A stretch of DNA of 64,000 nt from an uncultured Clostridia bacterium (GTDB taxonomy: Bacteria; Bacillota; Clostridia; Christensenellales; UBA1242), in NCBI GenBank assembly GCA_934757825.1, contig CAKVLP010000002.1:310001-374000 (forward strand). Reading direction: 5' to 3'. The notes under the pieces were generated by a model, which ran no database searches, was not told the origin of the DNA, and worked only from the letters and a program-made list of their open reading frames with translations. Shown piece after piece: positions 8,971-17,071 of the stretch (its first letter is position 1; each line of letters begins with the position of its first letter). The position numbers were made by a program, and so were the translations under genes.

Positions 8971-9773
8971 TTATAAAATGCCATAAGGCTGTTTTTAAAT
9001 TCAAAATAATAATTTTTCAACCTTTTATGCTTGCCAATAGTGTGTTCTAGCGGGATTATAAGGGCGTTGATGAAGATAAGTTTTTCCATTGTTATGGCTT
9101 CCTTAATCGCCTTTATAATTATAATAAGTTCTTGTCTTAGGTCGCTTTTTAATTTTGGCTCTTTTTTTACTGCGCTATAAAGTTGGTTTAGCGCTTTTAG
9201 CATATCGGCGTACATTAGTTTTGCGGTGTTAACATTTTCTGGTTCGGTCGTTTCGGGCTCGCTATCCACTACCCCTTCCATAACGATTTGCTGGGTTTCG
9301 GCGTCCTCGCCAAACACGGTCGCATCTTCGCCATTTTCGTTTACGCCAAGCAAGTTTGCCACGCTTGTCTTAAAAGGAACCAAAACATTGATGGCAAAGT
9401 TGCTATAACTAATATTGTAGCCGTCGGCGCTATAAAAGTTTTCGTTAATGAAATTTTGTAGGTTTATTCTTCCGTTGTCGATGTCTATCAAAAAGCAAAA
9501 TACTAGCGCGATTATTTTTCTTTCATCGTTTGGCAACACGAAATATCCACCGTTAACTTTGTTGGTCACCTTGGCGTTTCTAAACTCGTTTTTAAAATTA
9601 AAATCGACCATACACTTTGCAAAAAGTTCGTAAAGTAGCGAACTATTTGCTATTGAGTTAAGGATTTTTTGTATTTTAATATCCGACAAAATAAACCTGC
9701 CGTTAATCATCTCGTTGCAAGCGCTAAAAAAATTCTTTAAGTTTTTTATCTCTTTGTCACTATATTTTGCCAT
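8967..9773 (-). CDS. Unrecognised 268-aa protein
   Basis: Not recognised. The 268-aa product is probably soluble and mostly helical: no signal peptide or membrane segment is visible. A short acidic, low-complexity linker (residues about 160-182, rich in E, T, V) divides an N-terminal domain (lysine- and asparagine-rich, FFSACNEMINGRFILSDIKI) from a C-terminal helical domain (QLYSAVKKEPKLKSDLRQEL). Codon use matches the neighbours. It is convergent with ylbJ, overlapping 4 bp, and its start faces the DUF4364 promoter region. Confidence 0.7.
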   Translation of the reverse strand: MAKYSDKEIKNLKNFFSACNEMINGRFILSDIKIQKILNSIANSSLLYELFAKCMVDFNFKNEFRNAKVTNKVNGGYFVLPNDERKIIALVFCFLIDIDNGRINLQNFINENFYSADGYNISYSNFAINVLVPFKTSVANLLGVNENGEDATVFGEDAETQQIVMEGVVDSEPETTEPENVNTAKLMYADMLKALNQLYSAVKKEPKLKSDLRQELIIIIKAIKEAITMEKLIFINALIIPLEHTIGKHKRLKNYYFEFKNSLMAFYN

Positions 9774-9862
9774 TTTTTCTCCATAGTAAAATGTTATGAT
9801 ATTATCTAGTAAGTAGTATAGTAGTTTTTTGTTTTTTTAGCAAACAAAATGCAAATATATTA

Positions 9863-9892
9863 TTGTAAATTTGTACATTGTTGTGATATAAT
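9863..9892 (+). promoter_or_regulatory. Promoter of the DUF4364 operon
   Basis: TTGTAA, 18 bp, then the extended -10 TGATATAAT, 41 bp upstream of the DUF4364 ATG. Confidence 0.7.
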
Positions 9893-9932
9893 GGCAATAT
9901 AGAAAAATTATCATTATTGGTGGGAAAAACGT

Positions 9933-10466
9933 ATGGATTTTATGATTGATAGCACCTCCAACAAACTTAAAATGCTATTTTTACTTGACAAGATGGAGAT
10001 TCCACTTACCGAAAACAGCATTATAGATATTTGCACCAGCCGTAACAACTGGCTTAACTATATGGATTGCAAAGAGGTGTTGTTCCAACTTCTTGAAGCG
10101 GGTTTCATTTTCAAAACCGAGGGCGACGACGAAGAACGCTACGGCATAACTTACGAGGGGCGAAACTGCCTAAGTTTGTTTTTTCAGAGAATTCCTCAAA
10201 GCCTTAGGGAAGAAATTACAACTTTTGCAAAAGATAATCGTATGAGTTTTAAGCGAACTCAGGAATACGTTTCGGAGTACATCAAAAACGAGGACGGCTC
10301 TTACATTGTTAACCTTAAAATCAAAGAGCCAATGATACCTAATTCACTGCTTGAAATCAAGTTGAAAGTTCCTACAAGGCATTCGGCTATCCTTACTTGC
10401 AAGAAGTGGAAAGACAATGCACCAAACGTTTTTGAATATCTTTACGACACCGTAATTGATAGTTAG
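9933..10466 (+). CDS. DUF4364 family protein (winged-helix regulator-like)
   Basis: The 177-aa product matches the DUF4364 family, Firmicute proteins with an N-terminal winged-helix-like domain. Visible features are KLKMLFLLDKMEIPLTENSII, the YMDCKEVLFQLLEAGFI recognition-helix region and YGITYEGRNCLSLFFQRIP. It may bind DNA, but its target is unknown. A GGTGGG site precedes the ATG. It is the first gene of a tight four-gene operon: the next gene starts 14 bp after its stop. Confidence 0.82.
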   Translation: MDFMIDSTSNKLKMLFLLDKMEIPLTENSIIDICTSRNNWLNYMDCKEVLFQLLEAGFIFKTEGDDEERYGITYEGRNCLSLFFQRIPQSLREEITTFAKDNRMSFKRTQEYVSEYIKNEDGSYIVNLKIKEPMIPNSLLEIKLKVPTRHSAILTCKKWKDNAPNVFEYLYDTVIDS

Positions 10467-10480
10467 AAAGGAGTAAATAT

Positions 10481-10732
10481 ATGTATAGTTATAGGACAAG
10501 TGGCGTGTGTTCGTCGCAAATACTATTTGATGTGAAAGATGGAAAAGTTACTAATGTGCAGTTTGTGGGTGGGTGCCCTGGCAACACCACAGGCGTGGCA
10601 AAACTCGTGGAAGGAATGGACGTAGACGAAGTTATTAAAAGACTTGAAGGCATTAAATGTCGCCCTACTACATCTTGCCCTGACCAACTTGCAAAAGCAC
10701 TAAAACAATACAAACAAAATATTCAAAAATAG
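10481..10732 (+). CDS. TSCPD domain protein (TIGR03905 type)
   Basis: The 83-aa product has the family-naming C-terminal motif (here TTSCPDQLA) plus the GGCPGNTTG loop. In larger proteins the TSCPD domain is the C-terminal zinc-associated part of vitamin B12-dependent ribonucleotide reductases; this is the stand-alone form of unknown function common in Clostridia. An AAAGGAG site precedes the ATG. It sits between DUF4364 and two small genes in one operon. Confidence 0.88.
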   Translation: MYSYRTSGVCSSQILFDVKDGKVTNVQFVGGCPGNTTGVAKLVEGMDVDEVIKRLEGIKCRPTTSCPDQLAKALKQYKQNIQK

Positions 10733-10740
10733 GAGGCAAA

Positions 10741-10905
10741 ATGCAAGAAAACAACACACCGAGTGTGGGTTATCAAAAAGCAAAACGCTACGCAATGAGA
10801 GAAACTCAACGTATGTTGCGTGAAGAACAAGACAACACCACGAAAAGAGTAATGAAAGCAATGGAAAAAATGTACAAAGAAAAAAATGTAACGAAAGGAA
10901 AATAA
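10741..10905 (+). CDS. Small basic protein, 54 aa
   Basis: Reading from the ATG at 10741 gives a 54-residue, strongly basic and helical peptide (opening MQENNTPSVGYQKAKRYAMR, ending MYKEKNVTKGK). It has a near-ideal AGGAGG site, starts 8 bp after the TSCPD stop, and ends 2 bp before the next ATG, so it is embedded in the operon. No family recognised. It has no membrane segment and could bind nucleic acid or a partner protein, but nothing in the sequence proves that. Confidence 0.72.
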   Translation: MQENNTPSVGYQKAKRYAMRETQRMLREEQDNTTKRVMKAMEKMYKEKNVTKGK

Positions 10906-10907
10906 TA

Positions 10908-11318
10908 ATGAAAAAACAACCTAAAAATTTAGAAAATTTTGAAAGAACCACACCTAATTACAACGAGAGACTACGAAAAGTATTGAAAGGTGGCAACACT
11001 ATCCTATTTATTCCAGAGAATTACAGCGTTTCAGACGCCGACCCAATTATATACAGCAGAAAGTTGCACGAAAAATATGCCTTAGTTAAAGATGCCGACC
11101 TAATCGAGGCAGGAGTTGCTGTAAGAGTGGACAAAAGCAAAGCACTTGGCTACTACACAAAATGCAGTGAAATAATGTCACTTAGATATGGAGAAGAGAG
11201 AATTATCGCCACCGAAGTAAGCGACAAAACCGAAATAGAAGCAAAAGTTAGCCTTGGGAAATATGGCTTTGAAGTTACAAACATTGGCGCAACAATGGTT
11301 AATACTCTATCTAAATAG
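10908..11318 (+). CDS. Unrecognised 136-aa protein, last gene of the DUF4364 operon
   Basis: Soluble 136-aa product, not recognised. A basic N-terminus (MKKQPKNLENFERTTPNYNE) leads to a compact alpha/beta-like domain with KGGNTILFIPENY, LIEAGVAVRVDKSKA and EERIIATEVSDKTEIEAKV. An AAAGGAAAATA site spans the junction with the preceding small gene. A strong terminator follows. Its job is probably tied to the DUF4364/TSCPD pair by co-transcription, but this is inference. Confidence 0.75.
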   Translation: MKKQPKNLENFERTTPNYNERLRKVLKGGNTILFIPENYSVSDADPIIYSRKLHEKYALVKDADLIEAGVAVRVDKSKALGYYTKCSEIMSLRYGEERIIATEVSDKTEIEAKVSLGKYGFEVTNIGATMVNTLSK

Positions 11319-11355
11319 AGCAATTGTCTAATTACTTTAAAAGACTAAATAAAAA

Positions 11356-11388
11356 GAAAAAACGACTTTAAATTTAAGTCGTTTTTTT
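11356..11388. terminator. Bidirectional terminator
   Basis: ACGACTT / AAGTCGT stem flanked by A and T runs, between the convergent operon end and the XRE gene. Confidence 0.88.
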
Positions 11389-11390
11389 TA

Positions 11391-11597
11391 CTAATCTTCT
11401 AGCCCCAACATATAATCTACACTCTCTCCAAAATATTTCGCTATTTTAATAAGAGTATCATAATTTGGTTCTGTACCTCTACTCTCCCAATTATTCACGT
11501 GCGACCTTGTAAAACCAAGTTCGAGCGCAAGTTCTTTTTGAGTTAGACCTTTCTCCATTCTACATTCTTTTAATTTAACTGCAAATTTGTTTTTCAT
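11391..11597 (-). CDS. XRE-family transcriptional regulator, downstream copy
   Basis: A 68-aa single-domain helix-turn-helix protein (HTH_3): LTQKELALELGFTRSHVNNWESRGTEP forms the helix-turn-helix, ending in YFGESVDYMLGLED. It is a clear paralogue of the gene 19 bp upstream (same length, same MKN start, same C-terminal ESVDYMLGL). The recognition helix differs (FTRSHVNNW against CGRSSIGDW), so the two may bind different operators. No good Shine-Dalgarno site is seen; translation may depend on the upstream copy. Confidence 0.88.
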   Translation of the reverse strand: MKNKFAVKLKECRMEKGLTQKELALELGFTRSHVNNWESRGTEPNYDTLIKIAKYFGESVDYMLGLED

Positions 11598-11616
11598 AAT
11601 TATTACTCATTTAATG

Positions 11617-11823
11617 TCAGTCTTGAAGCCCTAGCATATAATCTACACTCTCGCCGAAAAAATTGGCTAGCAAAATAAGCATATCAAGGCTTGGCTCAGT
11701 TCTACCACTCTCCCAATCGCCTATGCTCGACCTTCCACACCCCAACTTTTCAGCAAGTTCTAGTTGAGTCAATCCTAGTGCTTGTCTACTCTCTTTTAAT
11801 TTTTTACCTAATTGATTTTTCAT
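11617..11823 (-). CDS. XRE-family transcriptional regulator, upstream copy
   Basis: A 68-aa single-domain HTH_3 protein with LTQLELAEKLGCGRSSIGDWESGRTEP and the C-terminus FFGESVDYMLGLQD. It is the first gene of a tandem pair. Directly upstream lie a perfect 19-bp palindrome and a second, imperfect copy of the same motif overlapping the start region, the arrangement of an autoregulated repressor. The absence of any toxin or phage gene beside it leaves its target open; the palindrome-covered promoter on the other strand is the best candidate. Confidence 0.88.
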   Translation of the reverse strand: MKNQLGKKLKESRQALGLTQLELAEKLGCGRSSIGDWESGRTEPSLDMLILLANFFGESVDYMLGLQD

Positions 11824-11834
11824 ACCTACATTAT

Positions 11835-11850
11835 GCGTAATTTTAACGAA
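11835..11850. promoter_or_regulatory. Imperfect second operator
   Basis: GCGTAATTTTAACGAA resembles the perfect palindrome 12-30 bp away, with one degenerate half. It lies close to the start of the first XRE gene. Confidence 0.4.
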
Positions 11851-11856
11851 AAAATA

Positions 11857-11885
11857 TTGACATTCGTAAAAATTACGAATAAAAG
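11857..11885 (+). promoter_or_regulatory. Plus-strand promoter with operator in its spacer
   Basis: A consensus TTGACA is followed by exactly 17 bp and TAAAAG. The 17-bp spacer is almost entirely the palindrome at 11862-11880, so a bound repressor would block RNA polymerase. It reads away from the XRE genes into the gap before the valS terminator. Confidence 0.5.
11862..11880. promoter_or_regulatory. Perfect 19-bp palindromic operator
   Basis: ATTCGTAAAAATTACGAAT consists of 8-bp perfect arms around 3 bp. It is placed between the XRE gene and a divergent promoter and is the probable binding site of one or both XRE proteins. Confidence 0.65.
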
Positions 11886-11891
11886 GTTTTT

Positions 11892-12079
11892 ATCAGTCAA
11901 GTGCTTAGGGCTAAAGGTGTAAGTTGGAATGAGGAGACTGTGATTATGCGAAAAAACGCGCGTTTTCCTAAATCAGCGTAAATTCCCACCACAACTTTTT
12001 TGATTATCGTAAAAACAAATTCGGGTCAAAAAAGAAAGCACAAAAAAAGACCGACGAAACTTTCTAATCGGTCTTTTTT
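11892..12079 (+). ncRNA. Possible small RNA or tiny-ORF transcript under operator control
   Basis: The stretch between the operator promoter and the valS terminator has no gene of normal length. A plus-strand transcript would be about 190 nt, contain the palindrome AAAACGCGCGTTTT and end at the hairpin at 12042-12079. It holds one tiny frame, 11 codons beginning ATGCGAAAAAACGCG, behind GAGGAG. Nothing else supports a product. This is an inference from promoter and terminator alone. Confidence 0.25.
12042..12079. terminator. Bidirectional terminator after valS
   Basis: A GACCGA / TCGGTC stem extended by A and T runs, located immediately after the valS stop codon; it can also end a plus-strand transcript. 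Confidence 0.88.
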
Positions 12080-12080
12080 A

Positions 12081-14693
12081 TTATTTTAATTTTTCTAGTG
12101 CAAGTAGCACGTTTTGTTTAATGTTCTTGTAATTTTCAAGTTTTTGTTTTTCTTCCTCAATAAGTTTTGCTGGGGCTTTACTTACAAAACCTTGATTGTT
12201 TAGTTTGCCCTCTGCCCTAGCGATTTCGCTCTCGGCTTTTTTAAGTTCTGCTGTAAGTCTAAGGGTTTCCTTTTCCTTATCAACAAGGCTTGACGATGGC
12301 AAATATGCTTTGAGAAGCGTATTGATGCAAACTGTGCATTCTTCCTTTATATCACCCTCATTTTTGATTATTTCAATATCCTTACAGTTTGCAAGTTTTT
12401 CAATAATCTTGGCGTTATCCAAAACAAACTTTTCGTGTTCTAGTGGCAACAAAATAAGTTTTGTCTTAACATTGTCCGCAACTTTCATATCCGCTCTTAT
12501 GCCACGGATTTGGCGAATAATATCAAGCACAAGTTCCATTTGCTTACGCTCTTTGGAATAGTTAAGTTCCTTATGCGCTTCTGGGAATGCGCTTGTCATA
12601 ATTGTTTCGTCGTGGAATGGAAGTTCCAAATATATCTTCTCCGTAACGAATGGCATATATGGGTGCATTAGTTTTAGAAGTGTTGTAAGCACGTACGTAA
12701 GTGTTGCAACAGTTCCTTCGGTCTTTTCTTCGGTCATTCCGCACTTAGCCATTTCAATGTACCAGTCACAGAATTTTGTCCAGAAAAAGTCATATAATTC
12801 GCTTGCACCCATTCCCAAATCAAACTTATCAAACTTCTTATTAACGCTTGCGATAAGTCTATTTGTTTCGCCTATAATCCACTTATCGGCATTTGAAAGT
12901 TTAACCTCGTTGATATGCTTTACGGTTTTGCCCTCGATTTGTTTTAATACAAACAAACTTGCATTCCAAATTTTATTGACAAAGTTTCTGGTAAGCTCAA
13001 CTTTCTTTTCTGAAAAGCGACTATCCATATCAATTGAAATTCCGTTAAGAACCGAAAATCTAAGTGCGTCTACGCCATATTTATTTATCATTTCAATTGG
13101 GTCAACACCATTGCCAAGTGTTTTACTCATTTTTTTGCCATTTATATCTTTAATGATACCATTGATGACAACCTCTCTAAATGGCACTTTACCAACATAC
13201 TCTAACCCGCTAAATATCATTCTAGCGACCCAAAGGTTGATAATTTCCCTACCGGTAACCATTACATTGGTTGGGTAGAAATAATCTAGTTCCGGAGTTT
13301 TTTCTGGATATCCTAATGTGCTGATTGGCCACAATGCACTACTAAACCAAGTGTCAAGCTTGTCGGTCTCTTTTAGTAAATTATGACTATGACATTTTGG
13401 ACATTCAGTAGGATCTTCTAGTTCTACAATCTCTTCACCGCAATCTTGACAAGTGAAAATTGGAATGTCATGGCCAGACCAAATTTGTCTTGAAATACAC
13501 CAATCTTTAATGTTTTTCATCCAGTGCAAATAAGTCTTTTTGTATTGATCATCAATAAACTTAACTTCGCCATCTTCAACAACCTTAATCGCAGGTTTGG
13601 CAAGTTCGTCCATTTTAACAAACCACTGATTAGAGATAAGCGGTTCAATCACAGTCTTGCATCTTTCACAATGCCCAACATTGTGTGAATAGTCTTCAAT
13701 TCTTACAAGGCTACCGCATACTTTAAGATCTTCAACAATTTTTGCACGGGCCTCATCTCTTGTAAGTCCCGCATATTTGCCAGCATTTTCGTTCATAATG
13801 CCGTCGTCGCCAATAACTTTGATAACATCTAGGTTGTGTCTTACACCTACTTCCCAGTCGTTAGGATCGTGAGCAGGAGTAATTTTAACAGCACCAGTTC
13901 CAAAGTCTTTCTCAACATATTCGTCAGCGACAATTGGAATCAATCTATTCATAAGTGGCAAAATTACATTTTTGCCAACCAACTTTGCGTATCTCTTATC
14001 GGTTGGGTTTACAGCGATAGCCGTATCGCCTAGCAAGGTTTCGGGACGTGTTGTGGCCACTTCAATAAAGTCGTTTGTGTCCTCTATTTGATATCTAATA
14101 TGCCACAAATGCGATGGAAGCATTTTAAACTCAACCTCGGCATCTGAGATAGAACTCTTACATTTTGGACACCAGTTTACAATTCGCTTTCCTCTGTAAA
14201 TATAACCCTTTTTGTACAAGTGAACAAATACTGTCCTTACAGCGTCACAGTTGTGCTTATCCATTGTGAAGGCTAGCCTATCCCAATCGCAGGAAAAGCC
14301 CATTCGCTTAAATTGGTCTATAATTGTCCCCTTATAATCCTGATACCACTGCTCGATTCTTTTTTTGAATCCTTCTCTGCCAAGTTCTTCCTTAGATGTC
14401 CCTTCTTTTTCAAGCTGTTTGCAAAGCATATACTCTGTTGAAAGCGCGGCGTGGTCGGTGCCAGGAAGCCAAAGTGCGCTATACCCCTGCATTCTCTTAC
14501 GACGGATAATTATATCCTGAATGGTCTGCTGAAACGCGTGCCCCATATGCAACCTACTTGTAATATTTGGAGGTGGCATAATAATAGTATAAGGCGTCTT
14601 GTTGTTGTCAACAGCCGCCTTAAAATAACCCTTTTCTAACCAATGTTTATATAGTTGTTCTTCAAATAATGAAGGATCGTAAGTCTTATCCAT
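12081..14693 (-). CDS. valS: Valyl-tRNA synthetase
   Basis: Charges tRNA-Val. The 870-aa class I synthetase shows MPPPNITSRLHMGHAFQ (the HIGH motif as HMGH), the editing domain around TTRPETLLGDTA and KMSKTLGNGVDP (KMSKS motif). A C-terminal tRNA-binding coiled coil follows from about residue 810. Two zinc-binding-type pairs, CERC and CQDC / CPKC, are visible. No T-box leader is seen upstream; a small membrane-protein gene lies 20 bp before it and the two probably share a promoter at about 15000. Confidence 0.97.
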   Translation of the reverse strand: MDKTYDPSLFEEQLYKHWLEKGYFKAAVDNNKTPYTIIMPPPNITSRLHMGHAFQQTIQDIIIRRKRMQGYSALWLPGTDHAALSTEYMLCKQLEKEGTSKEELGREGFKKRIEQWYQDYKGTIIDQFKRMGFSCDWDRLAFTMDKHNCDAVRTVFVHLYKKGYIYRGKRIVNWCPKCKSSISDAEVEFKMLPSHLWHIRYQIEDTNDFIEVATTRPETLLGDTAIAVNPTDKRYAKLVGKNVILPLMNRLIPIVADEYVEKDFGTGAVKITPAHDPNDWEVGVRHNLDVIKVIGDDGIMNENAGKYAGLTRDEARAKIVEDLKVCGSLVRIEDYSHNVGHCERCKTVIEPLISNQWFVKMDELAKPAIKVVEDGEVKFIDDQYKKTYLHWMKNIKDWCISRQIWSGHDIPIFTCQDCGEEIVELEDPTECPKCHSHNLLKETDKLDTWFSSALWPISTLGYPEKTPELDYFYPTNVMVTGREIINLWVARMIFSGLEYVGKVPFREVVINGIIKDINGKKMSKTLGNGVDPIEMINKYGVDALRFSVLNGISIDMDSRFSEKKVELTRNFVNKIWNASLFVLKQIEGKTVKHINEVKLSNADKWIIGETNRLIASVNKKFDKFDLGMGASELYDFFWTKFCDWYIEMAKCGMTEEKTEGTVATLTYVLTTLLKLMHPYMPFVTEKIYLELPFHDETIMTSAFPEAHKELNYSKERKQMELVLDIIRQIRGIRADMKVADNVKTKLILLPLEHEKFVLDNAKIIEKLANCKDIEIIKNEGDIKEECTVCINTLLKAYLPSSSLVDKEKETLRLTAELKKAESEIARAEGKLNNQGFVSKAPAKLIEEEKQKLENYKNIKQNVLLALEKLK

Positions 14694-14713
14694 AAAAATT
14701 AAATTCTCCCTGT

Positions 14714-14959
14714 TTATTTAATAAATACTAAAATTATTATACAAACAAACAAGCAGACTATTCCGATACATTTAAGGGTAATCAAAGTCTTATCGTTGTC
14801 AGCAACGTAATTGGTCTTTTTTGCGACTCTTGTAATTCGGCGTGCAAGTATCACAAGCGCTATTCCAAGAATACACAAAACCATAGCCACCCACACTTGT
14901 GGCATACTGAAAAACATTTTAAAACTTTCCGTATTTGTGTTTAGTAAAAAATTAAACAT
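14714..14959 (-). CDS. Small two-span membrane protein, 81 aa
   Basis: The 81-aa product has two predicted membrane helices, VWVAMVLCILGIALVILA (about 26-43) and CIGIVCLFVCIIILVFI near the C-terminus, joined by a basic cytoplasm-type loop with RRITRVAKK. No family recognised. It is preceded by a consensus promoter and lies 20 bp upstream of valS, so the pair is probably an operon. Any link to valyl-tRNA charging is unproven. Confidence 0.7.
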   Translation of the reverse strand: MFNFLLNTNTESFKMFFSMPQVWVAMVLCILGIALVILARRITRVAKKTNYVADNDKTLITLKCIGIVCLFVCIIILVFIK

Positions 14960-14993
14960 ATAACAAAACCTTACCTTATTTCAATTTAATTGT

Positions 14994-15022
14994 ATTATAT
15001 CATTATACACGCCCAATTTCAA
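14994..15022 (-). promoter_or_regulatory. Promoter of the small membrane protein-valS unit
   Basis: TTGAAA, 17 bp, TATAAT with a TGA extension, 35 bp upstream of the membrane-protein ATG. Confidence 0.75.
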
Positions 15023-15048
15023 GTCATTTTTTAATATAAATATAATTA

Positions 15049-15080
15049 TTAACCCCGAGTGACCACATTTTTGGGGGTTA
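15049..15080. other. Unassigned inverted repeat upstream of the ABC importer
   Basis: TTAACCCC and GGGGTTA can form a 7-bp stem with a 17-nt loop. It may lie in the leader if transcription starts upstream at a TATAAT near 15041. It does not match any riboswitch I recognise. Confidence 0.35.
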
Positions 15081-15097
15081 AAGGCACCCTCCTAAAA

Positions 15098-15127
15098 TTA
15101 ACCTTAATCAAAACTTATGAATATACT
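15098..15127 (+). promoter_or_regulatory. Candidate promoter of the substrate-binding protein gene
   Basis: TTAACC, 18 bp, TATACT, about 22 bp upstream of the ATG, which has a CGGAGG site. Confidence 0.45.
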
Positions 15128-15148
15128 ACTTTTAAGTACGGAGGTTTT

Positions 15149-16192
15149 ATGAAAAAATTATCATTATTTCTAGTGGCAATCATACTAGGCTTTACCGCAT
15201 TACTTACTGGCTGTGGCAACAAGAAAAGCAATGTTGTGCGTGTAAATGAGGTTACGCATTCAGTGTTTTACGCGCCATTGTACATTGCCATAAACAAGGG
15301 CTTCTTTGAAGAAGAAGGCTTAAAAATTGAACTTACAAATGGTGGCGGTGCCGACAAGGTTATGAGCGCGCTTACAAGCAACTCTGCCGACATAGGTCTA
15401 ATGGGACCAGAAGCGACAGTGTATGTTGTAAACCAAGGCAAAAAGGATAAACCAGTTGTTTTTGGGCAACTTACAAAGCGCGACGGATCTTTCTTAATCG
15501 GCAGAAAAGACATCAAAAACTTTAAAGTAAGCGACATTACCGGCGGGGCTACTACTCTTCCAGAAAATGAGCGACCTGTAATTCTTGCTGGCCGTGCGGG
15601 CGGAGTTCCTGCAATGACACTAGCATATATGTTAAAGGAAAACGGGCTTATTGACGGGCAAAACATCACGCTTAGATACGATGTGCCTTTCGACAGTATG
15701 ACCGCTGCCTTTATCGGAAATGTTGGCGACTATGTGACCGCATTTGAGCCTGCTGCAAGTTCGATTGTAGCGCAAGGAAAAGGTTACAATTTGGCAAGTG
15801 TAGGCAGTCTTTCGGGCGAAATCCCTTACACCGCATTCACCGCAAACAGCAGTTATATTACAAAAAACCCTGACAAAATCAACAAGTTTTTAAGGGCGAT
15901 TATCAAGGGCTACAACTACTTGATTACTGCAAGCGTTGACGATGTTGTTAAGGCACTTGCCCCATCGTTTGTGGGAACAAGTGAGGAAAGCCTTAAAAAT
16001 TCCTTCCTAGCGTACAAAAACATTGACGCCTGGTCGGACACTCTTTCCATGAAAGAGACCGCTTACAATCGTTTGATAGACATCATTATCGACAATGGAG
16101 TGCTTGCAAAACGTGTGGAATTTAGCAATGTTGTAGACAATTCATACGCGGAAAAAGCATACAAAGAAATTCAAATTGAACTAGCAAAATAA
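15149..16192 (+). CDS. ABC transporter substrate-binding lipoprotein (NMT1/SsuA-like)
   Basis: Captures the substrate outside the membrane and delivers it to the permease encoded downstream. The 347-aa product starts MKKLSLFLVAIILGF with the lipobox LTGC at about residues 23-26. A type II periplasmic-binding fold of the NMT1/THI5 and nitrate/sulfonate group follows (SVFYAPLYIAINKGFFEEEGL). The ATG at 15149 has a perfect GGAGG; an upstream in-frame start would add 30 residues and spoil the signal peptide. The substrate could be a sulfonate, nitrate-like ion or pyrimidine precursor; nothing decides among them. A terminator follows it. Confidence 0.9.
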   Translation: MKKLSLFLVAIILGFTALLTGCGNKKSNVVRVNEVTHSVFYAPLYIAINKGFFEEEGLKIELTNGGGADKVMSALTSNSADIGLMGPEATVYVVNQGKKDKPVVFGQLTKRDGSFLIGRKDIKNFKVSDITGGATTLPENERPVILAGRAGGVPAMTLAYMLKENGLIDGQNITLRYDVPFDSMTAAFIGNVGDYVTAFEPAASSIVAQGKGYNLASVGSLSGEIPYTAFTANSSYITKNPDKINKFLRAIIKGYNYLITASVDDVVKALAPSFVGTSEESLKNSFLAYKNIDAWSDTLSMKETAYNRLIDIIIDNGVLAKRVEFSNVVDNSYAEKAYKEIQIELAK

Positions 16193-16221
16193 GGTGCCCA
16201 AAAAGCACAATTTAAATTAAG

Positions 16222-16251
16222 AAAAGGTCGCAAGAAAACGCGACCTTTTTT
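16222..16251. terminator. Terminator after the substrate-binding protein gene
   Basis: AAAAGGTCGC / GCGACCTTTT stem followed by T residues, separating the binding-protein gene from the ATPase-permease pair. Confidence 0.88.
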
Positions 16252-16279
16252 CACACTATTAACCTAAAAAAAATATAAT
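16250..16279 (+). promoter_or_regulatory. Promoter of the ATPase-permease pair
   Basis: TTCACA, 18 bp, TATAAT, beginning at the last T residues of the preceding terminator. Confidence 0.55.
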
Positions 16280-16330
16280 GGAATAGAAGTCGTAGAGACT
16301 TTTACTTTTATAATTATTATAGGAGAAAAA

Positions 16331-17071
16331 ATGGCTATTTTAAACCTAAGTGATGTATGCTTGACTTACTTTTCGGCAAACGGCGAGACCGAGGCTTTAA
16401 AGGACGTAAGTTTTAGCGTGGAAGAAGGCGAATTTGTAAGTATTGTTGGACCCTCAGGTTGCGGAAAAACCACGATTTTGTCGCTTATTTCTGGACTCAT
16501 AAAGCCAACGAGTGGTGAGGTCAGATTTGAAGGAGTCGGCGACAACATATGCGGATATATGTTTCAAAAAGACCATCTTTTTGAATGGCGAACAATACTT
16601 AACAATGTTTATCTTGGGTTGGAGGTGCAAAAGAAGAAAACCCCAGAAAATATGGAATATGTAAACAAGTTGTTAAAAAAATACGGGCTTTGGAGTTTTA
16701 AAGACAAACACCCTAGCCAACTCTCAGGCGGAATGAGGCAAAGAGTTGCGCTTATTAGAACTATGGCGTTGAAGCCAAAAATTATGCTTTTAGACGAGGC
16801 ATTTAGCGCGCTAGACTATCAAACAAGGCTAAACGTGTGCGACGACATAAGCAAAATTTTAAAACAAGAAAATGTGACATCAATACTTGTTACGCACGAC
16901 ATAAACGAAGCAATTGCGATGAGTGACAAAATAATTGTTTTGACTAAGAGACCAGCGACAGTGAAAAACGTGTACACGCTAAATCTTTCCAAACTCGGCT
17001 CTCCCCTTATCCGGCGAAAAAGCCCAGAAGCAGGAAAATATTTTGACATTATTTGGAAGGAATTGCAATAA
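16331..17071 (+). CDS. ABC transporter ATP-binding protein (nitrate/sulfonate/taurine type)
   Basis: Energises import by the neighbouring permease. The 246-aa nucleotide-binding domain has Walker A GPSGCGKTT (about residues 39-47), the Q-loop region YMFQKDHLFEWRT, the signature LSGGMRQR, Walker B IMLLDEAFSALD and the switch histidine in LVTHDINEA. This layout is typical of the SsuB/TauB/NrtD group. A TAGGAG site precedes the start. The stop overlaps the permease start (TAATG), so the two are translationally coupled. Confidence 0.93.
   Translation: MAILNLSDVCLTYFSANGETEALKDVSFSVEEGEFVSIVGPSGCGKTTILSLISGLIKPTSGEVRFEGVGDNICGYMFQKDHLFEWRTILNNVYLGLEVQKKKTPENMEYVNKLLKKYGLWSFKDKHPSQLSGGMRQRVALIRTMALKPKIMLLDEAFSALDYQTRLNVCDDISKILKQENVTSILVTHDINEAIAMSDKIIVLTKRPATVKNVYTLNLSKLGSPLIRRKSPEAGKYFDIIWKELQ

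Noticed and set aside
14694..14714. T-box leader for valS
   Set aside because: Only 20 bp separate valS from the preceding gene and no T-box sequence is visible upstream of the pair.
15049..15148. TPP or other riboswitch before the NMT1-like binding protein
   Set aside because: An inverted repeat exists but the conserved TPP core segments are not found; the hairpin may even precede the transcription start.
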